Source: Bryobacteraceae bacterium (GTDB lineage Bacteria > Acidobacteriota > Terriglobia > Bryobacterales > Bryobacteraceae). Taken from it: a stretch of 56,294 nt of DNA. Positions 1 to 13,001 of this stretch are shown in pieces; position 1 is the first letter of the stretch; each line of letters starts with the position of its first letter. The notes beneath the pieces were generated by a model. That model did not search any database. It was not told the origin of the DNA and saw only the letters and a list, made by a program, of their open reading frames with translations. The stretch is from positions 1 to 56,294 of the forward strand of contig JAIEPW010000017.1 of the NCBI GenBank assembly GCA_019748195.1, read 5' to 3'. The translations under genes and the position numbers were made by a program.

Positions 1-746
1 AACCAGGTCCCGAAGCCGAGGTTCAAGGTCTGCTGGCGCAGCCACCACACCACGTCGGCGTTGGTGGTCTTGCCGGGCGTGATCACTTCGTTGGAAAATG
101 CGCGCGAGATCAGCCAGTGAACATGCTCCATCATCTGCCGGTAATGGGGCAGCATTTCGGGCAGGCGCAAGCTGATGTATTCGAGCGCCAGGTTCTCGGC
201 GCGGACAACGCGTCTCAGGTGCTCCGGCCCCAATGTGGTTTCGACTTTTTCGCGCTCCCCGGCGCTGAGGCCGTCGGAGAAGGCGTGATTGTGAGAGATA
301 TTCAACGCGATGGTGGCGGGCTTGCGGTCGTCGAGGAGCTTGCGCAGAGTCGTCCACTGGCCCTCGCCGTAGATCTCGCGCTTCTCCGATTCAGGATCGC
401 GGTAGACGGTGTACAGCCCGCCTTGCGAGGTTCCCCCGAGCGCCAGGCGCTCCACGCCCTTGCCTTCGCCGCGATCGTGAAACACATAAATGGTGCGGCG
501 GCGCGCCGCGAATGTCGTCGGCGAGACCAGCGAGAAGAACGCCGGGTCTTCGTTGTATTCGCGGCAGATCACCAGCCACATCTCCACCCCGTGCTTACGC
601 ATCAGCTTCGGCAGGACACGTTCCAGCCGCATCCGCAGCCATTCCTGCTGGATGGCCGCCTGTTCGCGGAGCGGCGGCATGGGTTTGGGCTGGGGCTCGG
701 CGGCAAGCAGGGGGAGGGCGGCGAGCAGTGCAAATACGGGGCGCAT
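1..746 (-). CDS. M24-family Xaa-Pro peptidase-like protein, C-terminus beyond window
   Basis: An open frame on the minus strand starts at ATG 746 and runs off the left edge without a stop, giving about 248 residues. It begins with a short hydrophobic export signal (MRPVFALLAALPLLAAEPQP), so the product is probably periplasmic. The rest resembles the N-terminal creatinase/prolidase-like domain of Xaa-Pro aminopeptidases, for example the segment VEMWLVICREYNEDP followed by alternating strands and helices. The metal-binding catalytic half would lie outside the window and cannot be checked. No Shine-Dalgarno sequence is visible; a -10 box lies 7 bases upstream of the start. The complete M24 gene at 5295-6506 is a second member of the superfamily. 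The family call is good, the substrate is unknown. Confidence 0.72.
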   Translation of the reverse strand, partial: MRPVFALLAALPLLAAEPQPKPMPPLREQAAIQQEWLRMRLERVLPKLMRKHGVEMWLVICREYNEDPAFFSLVSPTTFAARRRTIYVFHDRGEGKGVERLALGGTSQGGLYTVYRDPESEKREIYGEGQWTTLRKLLDDRKPATIALNISHNHAFSDGLSAGEREKVETTLGPEHLRRVVRAENLALEYISLRLPEMLPHYRQMMEHVHWLISRAFSNEVITPGKTTNADVVWWLRQQTLNLGFGTW

Positions 747-753
747 AAGTGAC

Positions 754-759
754 AATATA
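754..759 (-). promoter_or_regulatory. -10 box, likely leaderless start of the partial M24 gene
   Basis: TATATT lies 7 bases upstream of ATG 746 on the minus strand with no Shine-Dalgarno sequence between. Transcription would begin at or next to the start codon. Confidence 0.4.
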
Positions 760-767
760 GAACGCGA

Positions 768-890
768 GGCCCAGGGGAGGGAGCGTGGCTCTAAATCCGA
801 ATGCGGATCAGCAACAAGAAAGGCAACCTCGCCCGGCTTGCTTCGGCCCTGGCGCCCTTGCGTCCGGAATTGAGGGCGCTCCCTCGGGCC
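768..890. repeat. Imperfect inverted repeat in the 747-990 intergenic region
   Basis: The arm GGCCCAGGGGAGGGAGCG (768-785) is an imperfect reverse complement of CGCTCCCTCGGGCC (877-890), about 90 bases apart. No gene is visible in 747-990, which separates divergent genes. The repeat may be a remnant of a small mobile repeat or chance in GC-rich DNA. Confidence 0.2.
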
Positions 891-978
891 TTTCCATTCC
901 GCTTCGACGTGCCGACAATCAGGCTGAGCTCGAAGCCATTCGGGAACGGCGCTAAGCCCCTACAACCGTAGGCGGGGA

Positions 979-984
979 TATCCT
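979..984 (+). promoter_or_regulatory. -10 box before the exported methyltransferase gene
   Basis: TATCCT ends 6 bases before ATG 991. This spacing matches other gene starts in the window and favours ATG 991 over the in-frame GTG at 988. Confidence 0.4.
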
Positions 985-990
985 AGGGTG

Positions 991-1665
991 ATGTTCCGCA
1001 CCACCGCTTTTCTCGCGATCGCGCTGGTCCAGGCTTTTCCGCAGTCCCCGTCCGTGGAACCCCGCAAGCCCGCGCGCATGCTCCCCGCATCCCGCTCGGC
1101 AATCCTGATAAGCCCCGAACGCGAGAAGCTCGAACGGCCCGAGGAAGTACTCGACCGCATGAAGCTACAAAGCGGGCAGTTGGTGGCTGATCTCGGCGCG
1201 GGAGTCGGCTGGTACAGCCTCCGCATCGCCAAGCGCGTCGCTCCGAGTGGCGCCGTGTTCGCTGTGGACGTCCAGCAGGGCATGTTGGATCAGTTGCAGG
1301 CGCGAATGAGGGAAGCCGGAGTGCGCAACATCTACCCTGTGCTGGGCGGCGAAGCCGACCCGATGCTGCCCGAAGGGAAGATGGATTGGGTCCTTCTGGT
1401 GGATGTCTACCATGAGCTCGCACAGCCGGAGGTGATGCTGGCGAAGATCCGGCAGGCGCTCGCGCCGGAGGGCAAGGTCGCGCTGGTGGAATATCGCGCC
1501 GAGCAGGACCCGGCCACGCTGCCGGTGCGCATCCCGCGCGATCACCAGATGACCATTGCCGAGGTGCTGCGGGAGTGGCTGCCCGCCGGGTTTGAGCTGG
1601 TGGAGTTCCACGAGTTCCTGCCGGCCCAGCATTACTTCATCTTCCGCAAGGCGCGCGTGAACTAA
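991..1665 (+). CDS. Class I SAM-dependent methyltransferase with N-terminal signal peptide
   Basis: The 224-residue product has a Rossmann methyltransferase core. Motif I reads VADLGAGVGWYS, followed by an acidic end of strand 2 (VFAVDVQQGML) and a post-motif region MDWVLLVDVYHEL. The C-terminal end, FLPAQHYFIFRK, closely matches FLPHQYFLEFTR in the second methyltransferase at 36761-37354, so the two are paralogues. The N-terminus (FRTTAFLAIALVQAFPQSPS) looks like a cleavable signal peptide, which is odd for an enzyme using cytoplasmic S-adenosylmethionine. An in-frame GTG lies one codon upstream. The next gene starts one base after the stop, suggesting co-transcription. The substrate cannot be predicted. 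Confidence 0.8.
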   Translation: MFRTTAFLAIALVQAFPQSPSVEPRKPARMLPASRSAILISPEREKLERPEEVLDRMKLQSGQLVADLGAGVGWYSLRIAKRVAPSGAVFAVDVQQGMLDQLQARMREAGVRNIYPVLGGEADPMLPEGKMDWVLLVDVYHELAQPEVMLAKIRQALAPEGKVALVEYRAEQDPATLPVRIPRDHQMTIAEVLREWLPAGFELVEFHEFLPAQHYFIFRKARVN

Positions 1666-1666
1666 G

Positions 1667-2110
1667 ATGACCAACCTCCTGCACATCGCCGAGATCGCCG
1701 CGATTTCGCTGTGGTTCGGCGCGATTCTTTTCTTCAGTCTGATCGTCGCCCCATCCCTGTTCCGTGTATTGGGCGACGGCGCCGCGCCGGTGATTCGTGC
1801 ATTATTTCCGAAGTACTACGCGCTGGGGATCGCTTGCGGCCTGACGCTGGCGGCGATCAACGCCGTCCGTGGCTTCCTGTGGATTTGGAACGATCCCATC
1901 ACCGGCTCGGTGGCCGTCTTCGTTGCGCTTACCTTGGTAAACGTTTACGCACGCCAGGTGCTGACGCCTGCTATCAACGCGGCGCGCGATGCCGGGGATT
2001 CGGCAAAACCCCGTTTCGCCGCGCTGCATCGCACGTCCGTGATGCTGAGCCTGCTGGTGATGCTGGTGCTGGCGGGTTACGTGTTCTGGATGGGCTGGCG
2101 CGGCTGGTGA
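1667..2110 (+). CDS. DUF4149-like four-helix membrane protein
   Basis: The product is a 147-residue integral membrane protein with about four hydrophobic helices: near residues 5-30, 45-72, 80-95 and 122-144. The pattern LWFGAILFFSLIVAPSLF in helix 1 and the small size fit the DUF4149/TMEM205-like family, whose function in bacteria is not established. It starts one base after the methyltransferase stop, so translation is probably coupled. It converges on the response regulator that ends at 2112. Family assignment is by overall pattern only. Confidence 0.7.
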   Translation: MTNLLHIAEIAAISLWFGAILFFSLIVAPSLFRVLGDGAAPVIRALFPKYYALGIACGLTLAAINAVRGFLWIWNDPITGSVAVFVALTLVNVYARQVLTPAINAARDAGDSAKPRFAALHRTSVMLSLLVMLVLAGYVFWMGWRGW

Positions 2111-2111
2111 T

Positions 2112-3439
<1,328 letters not shown>

Positions 3440-3443
<4 letters not shown>

Positions 3444-5311
3444 CTTTTCACTTGGTCAGCCCCGGACGGCTCGGGCGGACTGGGGATCGCTGGACACGGC
3501 AATACCATGGTAAAACACGATCCGGCTCCCGGTTGGCTGGCGACTTCCATCCGTCCCCCGTGACTGGATACGATCTGTTCGACGATGGACAGGCCGATTC
3601 CGGTTCCCACTTCTCCGGACTCTTCCGCGCGGCGGGTCCGGTAGAACTTCTGGAAGATATTCTTCAACTCGCGGGCATCCATCCCGATACCCTGATCCTG
3701 CACGGACAGCCGGATCAAGTCCCCCTTGCGCTCGCTAAAAACCGTTACGCGTGTTTCGGCGGGCGAATACTTGACGGCGTTCGTCAGGAGGTTGTAGACC
3801 GCGTATTCCATCAGCTCCCGATCTCCCAGCAGAGCTCCATCCACCGGCTCCTTCACCACAACGGCGATCTGCTTGCGGTCGGCCAGCGGACGCACGCGAT
3901 CCACGCAGGCTAGGGTCAGATCGCCGAGCGTGAACGGCTCCTGCTTCAGATCCATCTCGCCTTCGTTCAGGCGCTCCACGTCCAGGAAGGTCTGGATCAT
4001 GCGCGCCAGCCGCTTCGATTCGGAGTTGATGGTGGTGGCCAGTTGCTTGCGCTTATCGTCGTTCAGGTTGTAGCGGCTCATCAATTCGCTGGAGCCCTGG
4101 ATCGCGGTCAGCGGGGAGCGCATTTCGTGGGTCACGAAATGAATCGCCTGTTGATAGCGCTTCCGGTCGGACTCACTCTTGCGAAGCTGCCGTTGCACGA
4201 CGAAATATTGATAGGCTGCCGCCCCCACCACCGAGAGCCAGGCCACCGAAACCGGCGGCAGCAGCGGGAACACGACACTCTCCCGGAACGCAAGCACTGG
4301 AATCATGTGCGCGGAAATCATCAGAACCGCCGCGAACAGGTAAGCCGGCCAGCCTTCCAGAAAGGCAAAAATCAAGCCCGCGGCCGAGGCGATCAACAGA
4401 CACGCCGTCACGACCGACAAATTGGAGGCGGGCCGGAGGAACCGTTCCTGCGCGAGTGTTTCGAAAGCCTGCGCGTGCACCTCCACGCCCGGCATCGCGT
4501 CCCCCGACGGCCCCACCACGCGATCCCGCGCCGCGGAAAGCGCGGTAACTCCCACAAACACCACCTTCCCGGCGAGCTTCGAAGCGAGCTTAGGATTTCG
4601 CATCAGTTCGCTTGCCGAAATCGTTGGAAACGCTTGCGTTAGGTAGCGGACGCGCAGCAGCCGCCCGTCGGGTCCGCGCGGCGCGGGAACGATGGTTCCG
4701 CCGATGTCCAGGTCCTCGGGCGATTCGACGATCGGTCGCGCGCGCGTGACGCGATACGCCTCCAGGGCCAGCGCCCAGCGCCGCTGCCCGTGCGCGATCG
4801 CCTCCAGTGGGATCTGCCGCGCCACGCCGTCCATCCGGTTCTGCTCCGCGTGCACGTGGCCTAGCGCCTTGGCGTGCCGCGCGAACCGGGGCAGGGGATC
4901 CTCCCACCCCGACGCCACCACGTCGCACGGCAGGATTGGATTTCGCAACGCCGCCAGCGCGGCTTCCACCCTCGCATCCACTTGCTCCTCCTGCGCGTCC
5001 GCCAGCAGGATATCGATCGCGACCGCTTTCGGCGGCGCGGGCGCGATCGCTTCCAGCGAAGCAGCCAGGATTTCGCGCAGCTTGCGAACCCCGCCGAATT
5101 CCGCGAACGCCGCCTCATCGATCGCCAAAACCACGGCCTCCGGCTCGCGCTCCGGCGCGCCGATATTACGGAACAACAGGTCGTAGGCGTAGTTGTCGAT
5201 CTGCGCCCCAAACGAGGTCCACGCCGCGATTACCGCAACCAGGAAACAGGCCGCCAGCAGCCCGATGTAACCGGCGGTGGCGCGGCCGGATCCCCTAGGG
5301 CTTCTGGACAA
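3440..5311 (-). CDS. CHASE2-domain membrane sensor histidine kinase
   Basis: The 623-residue sensor has an N-terminal membrane helix (about 15-32), an extracytoplasmic CHASE2 sensor domain (about 35-290, with the typical YDLLFRNIG and VVLAIDEAAF segments), and three further membrane helices (about 295-380). The kinase core follows: a HisKA box THEMRSPLTAIQGSSE with phospho-acceptor His395, an N box YNLLTNAVKYSP, G1 DQGIGMD and G2 GTGIGLSI. The start is TTG at 5311 and its 5' end overlaps the 3' end of the M24 peptidase gene (5295-5311). It is translationally coupled to the sigma-54 regulator downstream. The stimulus sensed by CHASE2 domains is generally unknown. Confidence 0.93.
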
Positions 5312-6506
5312 GCTTCTCGATCTCCTTCGGATCGCGCGGCAGCGCGCTTGAGATCACTTGCGCCCCCGTTTCGGTCACCAGGATCATGTCCTCGATCCGC
5401 ACGCCCAGGTTCTCTTCCGCGATGTAGATACCGGGCTCGATGGTGATCACCATGCCCGCTTGCAGAGTCAACTCGGGGTCGGTGGAGTCGTGAACTTCCA
5501 GTCCCACGTGGTGGCCCAATCCGTGGAGCCAGAACTTACCGTAGCCCCGGTCGGTGATGTACTTCTTCGCCACCGACTCAATGCTGCCGGTTTCTCCGCG
5601 GAACTTCATGCCCGGCTTCACCGCGGCAATCGCGGCATTCTGGGCGCCAAGGACGATATCGTAAATCTCGCGCTGCCGGGGCGTGAAGCGGCCGTTAACG
5701 GGCACGGTCCGCGTGATGTCGGCGGCGTATCCCCCGCATTCCGCGCCGACATCCATCACTACCAGTTCGCCGGAATCCATCTTTCGGCGATTCGAGTTGT
5801 AGTGCAGGACCACGGAATTCGGACCCGAGCCGACGATGGGCGGATAGGCGTTGCGCTCGCAGCCCATTGCCCGGTACGCCGCTTCCATCGCGGCAGCGAT
5901 CTGATATTCGAACCGCGCGGGCGCAATGCTCCGCCAGGCTTCGCGGTGGCCCTGCACGGTTGCTTCCGTCGCCCGGCGGATGAGATCCAGTTCCAGCGCG
6001 GACTTTTTCATCCGCATCGCGGCAATCCTGTTGGACGGATCCAGGATCTCGTGCAGGGGAGCCGCGGCCTTCAGCTTTTCGGCCCTGGCATCCGCCGGAC
6101 GCACGTAGATCCGGCCATGATCCGCCATCAGGCGCTGCATTTCCGCCCCGAATCGCGCCACCGGCAGCACCTTGGCGAACCCCGTTCTTTCCTCGGCTCC
6201 GGGGTCGCCGGGCGCGAGCTTCTTCCCGTTATAACGCTCGGTCCGCTCGCTCCGCTCCGGGATCAGCAAAAGTTCCTCTTTCGCCGTCAGAATCAGCACG
6301 GCGCCCGGTTCCGTCCATCCGGTCAGGTAGTGGAAGTTGGGTTCCTGAAAGAAGCCGTCACGCGTTTCCTCCGCATACCCATGGCCGGAGAGTACCAGGA
6401 TCCCATCGAACGCCTTTTGCAGCTTCGCCCGGCGATCCCGGAACTCCGGCGCCGGGATACCGGCGAACAGGGAAGCCGCAAGCAGAATCAAAACCGCGGT
6501 ACGCAT
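5295..6506 (-). CDS. Exported M24-family Xaa-Pro aminopeptidase
   Basis: The 403-residue product removes N-terminal residues next to proline in this family. It has a signal peptide (MRTAVLILLAASLFAG), an N-terminal creatinase-like domain (about 20-165) and a pita-bread catalytic domain (about 170-390). All five metal ligands are visible: Asp in VVMDVG, Asp in AADITRT, His in GLGHHVGLE, Glu in ITIEPGIY and Glu in RIEDMIL. It is therefore likely active, in the periplasm. It shares its 3' end with the CHASE2 kinase start. It is related to, but distinct from, the partial gene at 1-746. The preferred peptide substrate is not known. Confidence 0.9.
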   Translation of the reverse strand: MRTAVLILLAASLFAGIPAPEFRDRRAKLQKAFDGILVLSGHGYAEETRDGFFQEPNFHYLTGWTEPGAVLILTAKEELLLIPERSERTERYNGKKLAPGDPGAEERTGFAKVLPVARFGAEMQRLMADHGRIYVRPADARAEKLKAAAPLHEILDPSNRIAAMRMKKSALELDLIRRATEATVQGHREAWRSIAPARFEYQIAAAMEAAYRAMGCERNAYPPIVGSGPNSVVLHYNSNRRKMDSGELVVMDVGAECGGYAADITRTVPVNGRFTPRQREIYDIVLGAQNAAIAAVKPGMKFRGETGSIESVAKKYITDRGYGKFWLHGLGHHVGLEVHDSTDPELTLQAGMVITIEPGIYIAEENLGVRIEDMILVTETGAQVISSALPRDPKEIEKLVQKP

Positions 6507-6514
6507 CAGCTTCG

Positions 6515-6520
6515 ATTGTA
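6515..6520 (-). promoter_or_regulatory. -10 box before the exported M24 peptidase
   Basis: TACAAT on the minus strand ends 8 bases before ATG 6506, with no Shine-Dalgarno sequence. This is the same arrangement as at many other starts in the window. Confidence 0.4.
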
Positions 6521-6538
6521 AGCTGGCGTGAACCTGCG

Positions 6539-8588
<2,050 letters not shown>

Positions 8589-8592
<4 letters not shown>

Positions 8593-10127
8593 AGGACATC
8601 GAAGTACAAGCCCTTTCCCGTGGGCCACGCCGCGTACCACAAGGATCGACCCGGCAGAATCGTCAGCGGGCCCAGCGCCGGCACCTCCGAATGCGGCTGC
8701 CGCGGCTCCTTGCCCTGCGGCAACACCCACACCTGCCCCGATTCGGTCCGAATCACAATCATCCGGTTGAGCTGGCCGCGGGACTGCTCGAAGTAATCCA
8801 TGTGGATGTCCTTGGGCAGTGAATCCAGCTTCACCGCCGGACTGATCTGCGGCGCGCCGAGCACCGTCAGATCCGGCAGCAGCCGGAATTCGATGGCTTT
8901 CAATTCGCGCGGGGAATCCGCCGCGCGGGCAGTCACCGTGATCCGAAGTTCGCCTCGAGTGCTCCAACCCACGGCGACATCGCCGGTCGCGTTCCAGCCG
9001 GGGAGGCTCCGTTCGCCGCGCGCGATTAACTTCCCGCTGGGATCGATGGAGAAAAAGCGAAGCTGCGAATCCTTCGCTCCGCTCCAAACCAACGCGACCA
9101 GCAGGCTGCTGCCCGCCGATTCCGGCGCGAGAGTCGATGCGCCGCCCGAGGGCTCCGTCTCCAGCGGAAGCACTTTATGGACCTCGCCTGCGCTCACTGC
9201 GGAATGCGTGGCCGTGACCTGCGCCACCGCAAGGTGCGAATCCAGGATCGCCGGGACAAACAGACCCGCTTTCGTCCAAAGCGGTCTAAGAACCCGCGCC
9301 GCACGGGTTTTGCCGAACACGTCCACGCTCGCGGCCGTCAGGTTGTGACCAGCCGTTACCACGCCATCCGCCTCCGTGAGCACCCACCGGATCGGGGACA
9401 GCCCCACGGTCAGGTTGGAATACGCGCCCAGGATGGCGGAGTCCGGCTTTGCGCTGCCGCGGCTGATCCGGTGCAACGGCGCCAGTTCGCCGTGCTTGGA
9501 GTCCTCTTCGTCCAGAATCGTGGACGCCGCCATTCCGTTGCGGAGAAGCTGCACGCACTCCACCACCGCCGAACCCTCCGGGCTGAGGCTCGTCTCCGTG
9601 GCTACGCTGGAAACCGCCGACTCGACAATCTCGAATCGGGACGGCGCGGATTCCCACCGCGACCCGTTCAGTTCGATCCAGGAACGGACCGCGTACTCGC
9701 CGGGCGCCTCCATGCCGACAAATAGCGACAGCGCCAGATCGCTTTCCCAGCTTTGCCCCGGCTCGATCCGGACCATCTGCACCGGCATGTTCGCGTCTCT
9801 TTCAAGCGCCCGCTGGCTGGGCCGGAATTCGATCCGGGAAGCATCGGGCCTCGTCACCTCGAATACCGGCTGCGGGCTGTTGCGATACGCCGGATCCGGA
9901 ACCTCGATCGCGGCGGAGCCGTTGTTCGCGATCTTCAGGTCCAGCACGACCCGCGAGCCGGCGATCCAGCTCTTCTGCCGGGATTCGGCTTGATAGGAGA
10001 TGGACATGCGTTTTCCCTTCGATCCGTCCTTGCTCACTGTCTTCCGCTGCTGGCACGCCGCGGGCGACGCCGCCAGGATCAGCGCCGCCCCCCACGCAAC
10101 CGCGCTACTTGGTCGTCTTCGGCCCAT
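8589..10127 (-). CDS. Exported protein of module B, partner candidate of the metzincin upstream
   Basis: I do not recognise this 512-residue protein. The N-terminus (SSAVAWGAALILAASPAACQ) is a signal sequence ending in a cysteine with a weak lipobox, so it is periplasmic or membrane-anchored. Residues about 40-170 form an all-beta domain (LKIANNGSAAIEVPD, then IEPGQSWESDL and APGEYAVRSWIEL). Its NNG...PG pattern recalls small Ig-like or BsuPI-type protease inhibitor folds; this is a guess to test by structure prediction. The rest is beta-rich and may be a degenerate propeller. The first 23 bases overlap the end of the metzincin gene. The lipoprotein at 14280-15593 occupies the equivalent place in module A, which suggests a cognate role such as immunity or tethering. 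Confidence 0.7.
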
Positions 10128-12999
10128 TCCGGTCGAACTCGCTCCCCTTCCAGCCGCGCAGCCTCAGAATACAGAGCCCGCAGAAGCCGGGCCGCGGCCG
10201 GGCGTAGGACATGACACAGTTCATGTTAGCTTTGTCGTGGAAATCGGGCGTGATGCCCGCTCCGGAGTTGATCACCGTGCCGTCAGCCTTCAACCGCGGC
10301 GCGTGCGGCAGAAACGTCAGATGGCCGATCTCATGAGCTGGCGTCTGCTCCGTGCCCGCGCCCGTCTGCGTCAGCAGGAACCCGGATTTGTTGCGGTTCG
10401 CCTCCGTCTTGTGGCTTACCGCGCGGCCGTTCAGTACTCCGGAGAGCAGCGGCTCCAGATTGGAGACGCCGGTGAACTGCAGCACGGTGATCCCTTCCTT
10501 CGTGGACTGGATCCGCACCATCTCGTCGCCCACGGACTTCGCGAGCGTGTTGACGCGGTCCGCATGGGCGTTCGCGTCGCCGACGTTGTTCGTGTTCAAC
10601 AGCGCCTGCAGCGCCGCACCGGTCACTCCCTCGCCCGCCGATACCGCCGCCCGGAACTGCGCGTACGGCAGGAACGTTCCGATCCACGCCGTCGCGGCGG
10701 CGGCTGCCGGGGGCACGGCGGCATCCCACTGGCCCCCCGGCGCGAGTCCGTACTTGCGGACCAAGGCGTTGCCGCCCGCGACAGCGAAGCCGCTCGTGAA
10801 CAACGCGTCATACTGCGCCTTGGTCAGATCCGTGACGCCGCCGGTCTTATCCTCCACCTCGATGAAGGCATCGCCATAATACTGCGCGATACCAGGCATC
10901 GCGCCGGTGGTCTGCGGGCCCTTCTTGAAATGCTCGGCCAGATAAATCAGCCGCCAGACTTCGAACTCGCCGACCTTCACTTCCTTTAAGGCTCCCGGGG
11001 GCTTGTCCGCGGCAACGTCGAGCCCTTCGGTCAGATCCAGATAGGCCGTGACCTTGTAGCTGTCGCCGGCCATGCGCGCGGGGCGGAAAATCGCACCCGA
11101 TCGCCCATCGTCGTCACCGGCCTTCTCGAACTTGGAGAAATAACCCCACCACCGCGTCTTGCCTGCCTCCACGCTGAAGGGGAACTTCTCGACATCCGCG
11201 TCAGCGCCTTCAAACACCTTCTGTCCTGCCGCCGAATCGCGCTTGCCCCCGCGGTCCTTGTGGCAGTTGTCGCCGTTCTTCGGCCGGGTCGCGGTCTTGT
11301 CGTACTTAAGAGCCTTGTCCACGAACGGCTTCGCGCCGGCGCTCTTGTTGGTGGCGGGCGGTGGATCCAGTTTCGTGGCCTGATACGCCGGCTGGGTCTG
11401 CGGCGGATCTTCATAGTCCCATAGCACGCGAGCACGCCCCATCGCGAAACCGCATCGAACCTCCGCGCCCTTGGAATCGATCACCGTGGCCGTGGCCAGA
11501 ATCGGAATGCGCGGACCGTCTCCCCACACGTCCTTGTACTTGGTGAACGCCGATGCGTCGGTCATCTCATCGCCGGCGTCCAGGGTGTAGACGTTGCTTC
11601 GCAGCTTCAACGTGACTTTCGCCGCCGCCGGCAACGCGCCCACCAAGTCATGAACGGCCTTGTCCGGGTCCTTCTTCAACACCGCCTTCGGCGCGAGCTC
11701 GATCTTGAAGTCCTTCAGCTCCACCTTCACTTCGGCCTGCCCCGTCTTGTCGCCTTTATCCCCTTTCACCGTGACTTTCACCACGTAATCGGAGTGCTCG
11801 ATGGTCACAAAGCCGTCCGGGAACTCCTTGGCCTTGTCCACCGCGCCGTCCCATTCCAACGAGTCGTGGTGGCCTTCCTGGAACTGCTCCGGCTTCAGGT
11901 CCACCTTGTGCAGAACCTTGTTGTCCTTCTTGCGCAGGATCTCCAGCTTGCCGGAATCGATCGACGTGTTCGCCTTGTTGACGATGTCGTACTCGATCTT
12001 GATCTTCTCCTTGCCGGGTGCGATGTGCGTTGCCGTCTTGACGTTGGTCAGGTCATATACCTTTGTGACGGGCGGCGGCGGCACCGGACCTTCGCACGGC
12101 GACAGCCGGGCGATGCGTTCATAGAAGCGGCAGGCGAACGTATCCCTGCTCTTTGCCCACTCGCGCCGTTCCGGACCCGCGGCGCGCCGCTGCTCGCCCG
12201 TCTTCGGAGTCTTCCAGAACCGCTCCTTGCATTTGGCGCTGCCGTCCAGGGCCGCCGGGCACGGCCAAGATGCCGGGTCCAGCTTCACGTTCGGACAAAA
12301 CAGATAAACCACCACGCGGCGATTACGTTTGTTCTCCGCGTCCCGATCCGCCTTCGGCAACGAAGATGCTTCCGTCGTGGAAAGAATCATCAGCGGGTTG
12401 AATTCGCTGCAACCCTGATAGTCCGCCCGGCCGCCCGCATCCGCTCCCTTGCCCAGGAAATCCGCTTTCGTCAGCGTGAAGGGACACAGGAAGTCCATGT
12501 AGGCCTTCATCAGGTCCTTGCGCGCCGTCGATTCCGGTTTGCCGCTGGCCGCCGCCATTGTCCGCGCCACGTTCTTCTGCTGCCAGTTGTCGCCCCCGTG
12601 CGGCGACGAGTACAGCGAGTCCCATACCGCCGGGTCCTTGATCAGCAGGCCGTAGATCGCCTTGGAACGCCGCCCGCTCAGGATCTTGTTGTAGGTGTCG
12701 TCGCCCACCGGATCCGCGTGCCCGAACACCGAAAGCGGCGGATACTCGCCTTTCTTGCTCTTGTGCTTCTCGCGAAGTCCCGGAATCTCCGCCAGCATCG
12801 CCTTCGACTCCGGCATCACGAAGGACGAGTCGAACTCGAACAGGACATCGTGCAGGCTCACGCACGCCACCGGTTGCAAATCCAGCGATATCGTGTTGAG
12901 CTTGCCCTCCGTGGTCGGCGCCAGGAAAAGCGGGCGGGCGTCCAGCTTATCGTGATTGGCCGACTTGCCTTGCTCGTTGTCTGTGAGAATCTCGGCCAT
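10105..12999 (-). CDS. OmpA-like protein with C-terminal metzincin-type protease motif (module B)
   Basis: The 964-residue protein has no signal peptide. An OmpA-like region lies near residues 45-125: FEFDSSFVMPESKAML, then LSVFGHADPVGDDTYN, then LSGRRSKAIYGLL. A Cys-containing stretch DTFACRFYERIARLSPCE follows near 285-305, then beta-rich domains. The C-terminus carries HEIGHLTFLPH: zinc ligands His889, His893 and His899 with catalytic Glu890, in metzincin spacing but with Phe896 where the family has Gly. A likely Met-turn, CVMSYAR with Met930, follows. Lack of a signal suggests secretion by a dedicated machine, which is not in the window. It starts two bases after the LysM gene. It is the counterpart of 15577-19524. 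The protease call comes from motifs only. Confidence 0.8.
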   Translation of the reverse strand: MAEILTDNEQGKSANHDKLDARPLFLAPTTEGKLNTISLDLQPVACVSLHDVLFEFDSSFVMPESKAMLAEIPGLREKHKSKKGEYPPLSVFGHADPVGDDTYNKILSGRRSKAIYGLLIKDPAVWDSLYSSPHGGDNWQQKNVARTMAAASGKPESTARKDLMKAYMDFLCPFTLTKADFLGKGADAGGRADYQGCSEFNPLMILSTTEASSLPKADRDAENKRNRRVVVYLFCPNVKLDPASWPCPAALDGSAKCKERFWKTPKTGEQRRAAGPERREWAKSRDTFACRFYERIARLSPCEGPVPPPPVTKVYDLTNVKTATHIAPGKEKIKIEYDIVNKANTSIDSGKLEILRKKDNKVLHKVDLKPEQFQEGHHDSLEWDGAVDKAKEFPDGFVTIEHSDYVVKVTVKGDKGDKTGQAEVKVELKDFKIELAPKAVLKKDPDKAVHDLVGALPAAAKVTLKLRSNVYTLDAGDEMTDASAFTKYKDVWGDGPRIPILATATVIDSKGAEVRCGFAMGRARVLWDYEDPPQTQPAYQATKLDPPPATNKSAGAKPFVDKALKYDKTATRPKNGDNCHKDRGGKRDSAAGQKVFEGADADVEKFPFSVEAGKTRWWGYFSKFEKAGDDDGRSGAIFRPARMAGDSYKVTAYLDLTEGLDVAADKPPGALKEVKVGEFEVWRLIYLAEHFKKGPQTTGAMPGIAQYYGDAFIEVEDKTGGVTDLTKAQYDALFTSGFAVAGGNALVRKYGLAPGGQWDAAVPPAAAAATAWIGTFLPYAQFRAAVSAGEGVTGAALQALLNTNNVGDANAHADRVNTLAKSVGDEMVRIQSTKEGITVLQFTGVSNLEPLLSGVLNGRAVSHKTEANRNKSGFLLTQTGAGTEQTPAHEIGHLTFLPHAPRLKADGTVINSGAGITPDFHDKANMNCVMSYARPRPGFCGLCILRLRGWKGSEFDRNGPKTTK

Positions 13000-13001
13000 G
13001 T